Source of the DNA: Viridothelium virens
Taxonomy: Eukaryota > Ascomycota > Dothideomycetes > Trypetheliales > Trypetheliaceae
Assembly: GCA_010094025.1 (NCBI GenBank)
Contig: ML991787.1
Coordinates: 186,001 to 250,000 of the forward strand
Reading direction: 5' to 3'
Length of the DNA stretch: 64,000 nt
Positions 58,045-64,000 of this stretch are shown one piece after another; the stretch's first letter is position 1; each line of letters opens with the position of its first letter. A program made the position numbers and the translations under genes. The notes beneath the pieces are model-generated. The model was not told where the DNA came from and did not search any database. It worked only from the letters and a program-made list of their open reading frames with translations.

Positions 58045-61000
58045 ATGGTGGGTACCTGACTCATCGTTCCTGCGTTCAATATTGTCTTTGCTGACACAAA
58101 GATTGTACAGGCATCTTTTAGAGCTCTAAACATCGAGTCCGACGACGAAAGCGACGACGAGATTGATGATACCAAGGAAGTCCAGATTGAGGAAGCGCTG
58201 AAACTATACCAAACTGCGCTCAAATATCACTCTCAGGGACCACAAAGCTATGACAAGGCTGGGGATGCGTATCGAGCTCTATTCGAATCCGAAATCTTTC
58301 GATATCCCGAGTCATTGTCAGAGCTCCGTCGTTACCAGCTCTACGAGGCTCCTCCTGAAGATGCGCTTCGTCCATACGACGCCGCACAGAAGACCGCCGT
58401 AGTTGCGACGGGATCTGGAGAGAGTGCCCCGAGCACATTACCGCAGATACTCCACCTATCATACAAAAACCATGGAGAGTACTGGCTGGAGCTGTTGCGC
58501 TCAGGAATAGGAAAGACCACCGGCGATGGTAGAGACACTGGTGCTGTGAATTTCACCTACGGGCAACCTTCTGCGACAGCTGCTGCTGCTCTTGAATACT
58601 TTGTGGAAGCGTTGGACAAAGATGGTACCGACCTCGATCTATGGAGGCGAACATCTTCAATCACCTCTCTACTTGGCAGTCAGCGAACGGCGCGATATTG
58701 TCTAGAAGCTTTGTTAGATAAGCATGCTCGTGGAACCGGTGGACCTCTCACTTTACCTGGCATACAGGATTCGCTGGCCGCGTCTGACTATGCCAAGGTA
58801 GGATCTTCAGGTGGCTGCACTCCTTGAGGAAATGACTAATATGCTCAGATTACCAAAGCGATTGGGGACGATATGTTCAAATCCCGAGAAACTAAGATCC
58901 GTCTTCGTGCTAGCAAGTTGGCAGCCGCACTAGATCGACCACTCGAGTCCATGAATGAAGTCGCCGCTCGTCTCGGTCACTTTGCTAAAGGAAGAGTCTC
59001 TCTCTCAGATCCTACTGCTGCTCCGCGACTAGCACTCGGTCCCTTAAGGTCCGACTGGGTTGAAGTTGGAGAGGCTTTACTGCGTCAATTTCTCATGGAG
59101 AAAGATGGTGTGATTGATACAAGCTCTAGCAGCGGTATTTTCCTCGAAATTTTCCCGGAGCCACTGCTTCAAAATTCCGGTGAAGTGCACTTGGTGAACC
59201 CTCAAGCCCAACAAAAGAAGGAAATAGATGCGGGTAGTCTGATCTCTCCAGTGGCCGTCCCCCCAACGTCAGCGGTTTCCACTTCGGAGCAGGTGCAGGA
59301 TGACCAAAAAGACGATGACCATAAATCCGTAAATGAATTCAAGAACGAAGAGGGCAACAAGGACCCCTCCGAAGCGAAGGATGGATCCAACAGGAAGCGC
59401 TCCCACGACTCTGCGGGTCTAGAAGGTAACGAGGGCACAAGAGCGCGAAGCAAACGCATTCGAGCCCGCGATTCTGTTACAGAAGGAACCAGTGCAACTG
59501 AAGAAGCTGCAGTAGATCCTTGGAAGCATTTTGAGCAACAACTAGAACCCTACATCCAAGCAGATGACATTCTCTTCGACACTTTGGGAATTTTGCTTCA
59601 AAAGATAGGCTTAGACGACATTCCCCGAGCTCAGAAGCTTAGAGAGATGGCCTATTTTGAGAGAGACAATTCGTTACCTCCCGATTCAGCGGCTTCTAGC
59701 TCTAGCTCTGACCGCAATTTCAATACAGCTGTCTCAGATTTTCAGTCTGCTGTACGGATAAGAGCCAATGACCTTGCCCGGATGCTTTTGGCCGCAGGCG
59801 ACGTGATTGATGAGTTGGGTAGTACCTCTCCACAAGCTGGGCTGGCGGCAATACTTGGTCACGCTAAGCGATCGAGTACGAAAACAACCTCAAAAACTCT
59901 ACTTGTAGGTGGAGAAGGACTGGGTCATTTCTCTCGAGATATCAACACCAAATGGACCCATATTCAAGAGGCGGCACTGGGGTGGGTGCAATACTTTCTG
60001 AAACCAGGATATTTTCCAGGTCTTGAAGGCCTCACCACAAGTTACACGATGCATCTTTGGTCTGATCCTCTCAAGGCACTAGTCGTCAGAATTATCGTCA
60101 ATCTGGATGAGTTCATATTCGCGTCAATGCTCGAGAACTTTGAACTGAAAGTGGCAGCAGACGATGCACATGCGAGTTTAGAACGTCAAAGATCAGTAGA
60201 GATGGTTCAAGCATTGTTCGAACTACACCTTGATGTCTATTCATTGATCAAGCATCCAGGTAGTGGGGTGGACTTGACTACACAGACTCTGCAAAAGGAG
60301 CGCTTAGCGCGTTGGTCGGAACTTGCGCAATGTTCTTTGGAGCAAACTTCCTATCGAGACGACCAGTTTTCAGACCAACAGACTCTAAGACTACGCCACT
60401 TGTGGGCCACTGCCTTCCATCTCAGTGTCTGCGATGGTGTGCCTCAAGATCATGTTCTTCTCTGTCTCGAAGACCTCAAAAAGACCATCAAAGATTGTGG
60501 GAGTCCTATGATCGATCTCCAGAACAACGCAATTATGCCTGAGATTTCTGTCTCTGCCGTCGCACGAGAGATCTCGAGGCTCACTACTAAAGACTTCTTC
60601 ATCAAAGTATTTGATCCATACCAAAGCGATCCTGTCACTGTGATTGAAAGCTTAGAGCCGGTTCTTGAAGCGTCGCTTGCTGGCCGAAGTCTGACAGCAT
60701 CAAGCGAGTATTACGACAACGGCGGGTCAGCTATAGCGGAAGTAGTGGATGGAGTCAACGGGTCCAAATTGCATCAAGCCTTGAGTCCTGATGTCCATGT
60801 CTCGCCAATCTTTGACGAGCTTTTCAAATTTTTGGAGAGTGGGTCGATATCTGTTAAGCTGTCTCTTTGGCAGCGTTTGCGGGAAGCATACGAGGCCATC
60901 GATTACCCATCTAAGATCATGTCCTGCTACCTTAGAAGTATCGAATGTCTGGTCCGAGAGTTGAGTCTGCCTTCTCATCGGGAAAGCGCTCAAGACCAAC

Positions 61001-64000
61001 GCCATTTCACTCTTATAAAGATGCTGAGGATGCTGGATGAGCTTTGTGTTCGGGTTCTCATCATTACCGACGGAAATAGAGAGGCTTTTGAGTGCGTCGA
61101 CATCGACCATGTCCAATCCTCCTTTCAGGCCCTGATGTTTTTTACGGAACTTCTGCATACCTTCACCATGTACCATGATGCTGTAAAAATCGGTCAACTA
61201 CAGCCTCCTCAAGGAGAGAACGGGGCTCCTTCAATTCTACCCATGCTGGCTTCGAGAATACAAGATATGCAAGTCCGTCTATGGAAGCTTCAGTACATTC
61301 TCTTTTCCGAAGGCCTTGTCCAATCAGCAACTCCGTCACTGACGCCACTTGACGATAAATTCGATTTCCTCCGAGTCGTTCATCGTGCTACAGGCATACG
61401 AGGGTTTTGTAAGGGTTCTCACCGAACATTTCTTCGTCTATTGCGGAAGGAGATGTTGCAAATAAGTCATGTTCAAGATTTTGAGTCCGAGTTCGCTCAA
61501 GTACTCTTTGATCTTTATGGCTTAGACGTTTTCCCAAGCAATCATTTGAAGGAAGATCATGCTTGTGCACCGGAACCTCTCGACCGCAAAACCGCACTTG
61601 CTCTGCTTGACTTCGTTTTGACACAAGCATCGAGGATCAATATCAAAGAGCTGACGAAGACAGAGCTCAAGAACGCGATTGAGAAAATCCACGGATCGCT
61701 TCCTAAGAACAAGCCTTCTGAGGGTATGAATCGAAATCGAGCCGTATACCGTGCGAAGATGAAGATGCCAATTCAACCCTTGAGCCTCTTCCAGTGTCTT
61801 GATGGCATTGGTGGCCTTCCTACTGTACCCGTCTCTCCTCACGAAGCGCCTGCAGCATCTAAAGGATGGTACTTTTTAATGGGGCAGATGGCACTTACCC
61901 GCTTCCGGTCTCAAAAACGTGTTGGCGCAGTTCCAACCGAGGATGTCATGCTCGCCATCGCTTTTTTCGTTCAGGACATTGAATACTCCGCTGAGAAGTG
62001 GGAAACGTGGTATCGACTTGCACAGGCTTATGATGTGCAAGTTGAAGAGAGTGTGTTGTGGTCAGCTGAAGGGCTGAATAACAATAGTCAAGACATTGTT
62101 CAGAATCAGAGAGCAGCGATTCATTGCTACACTTTGGCTGTAGCTCTCTCAATCCAATCTGCAGACTTCTCGTTTGAGACATCCAGTAAGATCGCGGACT
62201 TGTACGCTGACTTTGGCACTCGATTGTATTCTTCAAGTCGAGAGCCATTTTCTATGGCGGCGTTTTCTGTCGATGAATTCGAGAGGACCTTCAGTGGAGA
62301 GGTTATATACAAGAAAAGTCCGTTTCAGGCTCTGCAACCCTACATAGCATGGAGGCTAGCAAGTGCAATGTTTCGGAGAGCAATCATGGGCAAACCAGAG
62401 AATTGGTCAAATCACTACATGCTTGGGAAATGTCTATGGAAAATGCACTGCGTCGAAGAGGGTGGTTCGAAGGTTCCCACTGTTTATGCTGTCCTTGATG
62501 CCTTTATCAAGGCCATCAAAGCTCTTCCCGAACGCCGAGACGGTCGACAGTATCCAATACTCGAACCACACTACAAGCTTGTCTCAATCGTTCACAAGAT
62601 GGTGGAGCGGTCAGAACTTGATCTCGCCGAAGCAGTTCGCGCGTTGAGTGATACGACGCAATATGCCCAAGGGGTGTCACCTCCGGACGATCGCGAAGCT
62701 TGGAATACTTACGTTCTGCAGGTGCTGAAGAACATGCGAGTAGCTGACAAGTCAAACTGGCATCATCGCATGACTGCTAGGGCAGCAACCATCATCTATC
62801 AAAGCGGCGACGACGAGACGGCAACTAACGCTGCCAAATCTGAGCTGATGCAGCAGATTTTCACCAAGACCATGACCGTACAAGTCTGGAAACCGGAGAA
62901 CGAGCGACCTGGACGACATTTTGTTTACACTACGCGTTACTCCACGTTCTTCGTCCAGCTCCTCGTCCAGTCCGGTGACCGAGCAAACCTCGAAGCTCTC
63001 GCCAAACGCCTCCGCCGCAAACCCAACGACTTCCTCAACCACACGAAACTCTGGCAGGATGTCTGTCAGAATTACCTTCGACTCCTCCGACGGGCAGCTG
63101 ATGTCCCCGAAGGGCATGAAGACGCCATCTTCAAATCCGTCAGCCACGAAGACTTCCAAAAGCGTGCTACTCGTATCGAAACCTGGTCGCGTCAACCCAG
63201 CACCAACCACCTCCTCCTCGATGTCCTCCGTGAAACCATCGAACTGAAGCGACTTAACAACTCGCTCATGAAATCCACGCTCATCGATGACCTTATCGGC
63301 GACGCCTACGCCCTCCTCTACGACACTATCGGCCAAGAGCTCGACGCAGCCGCGCTAACTCCAACCCCTACCGAAACTCCAGCCGTTCCTCCTCTTCCTC
63401 CTCCACCGCCACCACCTCCTCCAAAAGAAAAGGAAAGCGTCATGTCTCTCAGCAACATGATGAACAACACGGACGGCGCGAACGACACCGCCGACACCGC
63501 CACTCCAACACCCTCCATCCCTCCCGCCACTGCTGCTGCCGTACCTGCCGACCAAGCCGCGAAACCCGCGCGGGTCCGCGGTGTCGGCCGCCGCGAGATC
63601 CGGCAGGCGGCAGAGGCAGCTACCACGCAGAAACCCATCGTTCTTGCTGCTGCGCCTTCCACTGCCGCCGCGCAGTCGAAACCTGCGGTCGTGCCTACGC
63701 CGTCCTCGACGAGCGCGACGGCGACGCCAGGGACGACGACGACAATGGCCGCGGTGGAGATCCCGGCGCGCTCGCAGGCTGTGGTGGAGATTAGGGGCGC
63801 TGCGGAGGGTGGGAGGCAAGGGGAGAAGGAAAAGGAAAAGGACAAGGAGAGGGAGAAGGAGAAGGAGAAAGACAAGGAGAAGGTGGAGGAGAGTGCGCCG
63901 GGGAGTGTGCATGATAGTGCAGATGACGAGAGTGAGTTGAGTGAGTTGGTGGAGGAGGGCGAGGAGGAGGAAGATGATGAGGAGGGGGAGGAGATTATCG
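58045..64000 (+). CDS. HIR3: Histone transcription regulator Hir3 (CABIN1-like), 3' end beyond window
   Basis: Hir3 is the large scaffold subunit of the HIR complex, a histone H3-H4 chaperone that deposits histones outside replication and represses histone genes. Exon 1 carries only the ATG (58045-58047). Intron 58048-58110 has a GTGGGT donor and CTGAC branch. Exon 2 is 58111-58797 and exon 3 runs from 58849 off the window. About 1,945 residues are visible. The start ASFRALNIESDDESDDEIDD plus EVQIEEALKLYQTALKYHSQ is the conserved acidic and first-TPR region. Helical repeats fill most of the protein, for example WSNHYMLGKCLWKMHCVEEG. The visible C-terminal part is low-complexity: a PPPPPPPP run at about 63400, an Ala/Pro/Thr-rich part, alternating KEKEKDKE, and an acidic tail. 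The open frame has no stop at the window end. Confidence 0.9.
63800..64000 (+). repeat. Purine-rich charged repeat (KE/KD then E/D-rich)
   Basis: A strongly purine-biased tract in HIR3 encodes alternating Lys-Glu/Lys-Asp units, then a Glu/Asp-rich stretch continuing to the window edge. It is low-complexity coding DNA that may form a single alpha helix or stay disordered. It causes long antisense frames rich in Ser, Leu and Phe that are not genes. Confidence 0.7.

Noticed and set aside
63318-63912. Two long minus-strand frames with Ser/Leu/Gly runs
   Set aside because: They mirror the low-complexity Pro, Lys and Glu codons of HIR3 and have no independent support.
1-64000. tRNA, rRNA, CRISPR or complete transposon genes
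   Set aside because: No A/B-box pair with a foldable cloverleaf, no rRNA-like sequence, no regularly spaced repeats and no transposase or reverse-transcriptase motifs were seen by eye; a tRNAscan or repeat search could still find divergent ones.

Overview
The window is nuclear DNA of a filamentous ascomycete (Pezizomycotina). Genes are split by short introns of about 46 to 142 bases with GT...AG ends and CTRAC-like branch sites. The gene content is typical of these fungi: single-chain urease, two-subunit type I fatty acid synthase, Zn2Cys6 regulator, NmrA-like protein, NACHT-type NLR, ChAPs and Hir3. The class cannot be fixed from sequence alone. All exon coordinates were worked out by hand from splice signals, reading phase and family resemblance. 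Family assignments come from recognition of motifs, not from a search.

Left part (1-8.7 kb): the 3' end of a zinc-ribbon protein gene, a three-dsRBD protein of unknown function, an HMG-box chromatin protein, and a complete seven-exon urease.

Middle part (9.6-30 kb) looks accessory, with long spacers, solitary enzymes and damaged genes. It holds an alpha/beta hydrolase and a large conserved fungal gene of unknown function broken by an in-frame TAG and a frameshift. These are followed by a kynurenine-formamidase-like hydrolase, an NmrA-like Rossmann protein, a SnoaL/NTF2-like small protein and a Zn2Cys6 transcription factor. Next comes an NLR (SERAC1-like hydrolase, NACHT, ankyrin) whose frame is broken at a ten-T run just after the P-loop. 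Spacers here carry a 21-bp perfect inverted repeat with an adjacent hairpin, and copies of a TACTCCGTA motif.

Right part (30-64 kb) is dense housekeeping sequence. It contains glycine decarboxylase P-protein (-) divergent from ARP6 (+), a Brl1/Brr6 nuclear-envelope protein (-), and FAS beta (-) head to head with FAS alpha (+) across a 1.2-kb shared promoter. It continues with a rhodanese-PTP phosphatase (-), a ChAPs exomer cargo adaptor (-), and, divergent from it, the histone-regulator subunit Hir3 (+), which runs off the right end. The two FAS genes together encode the whole cytosolic fatty-acid synthase, so their shared promoter fits balanced subunit expression. No rRNA, tRNA, CRISPR or complete transposon was seen.
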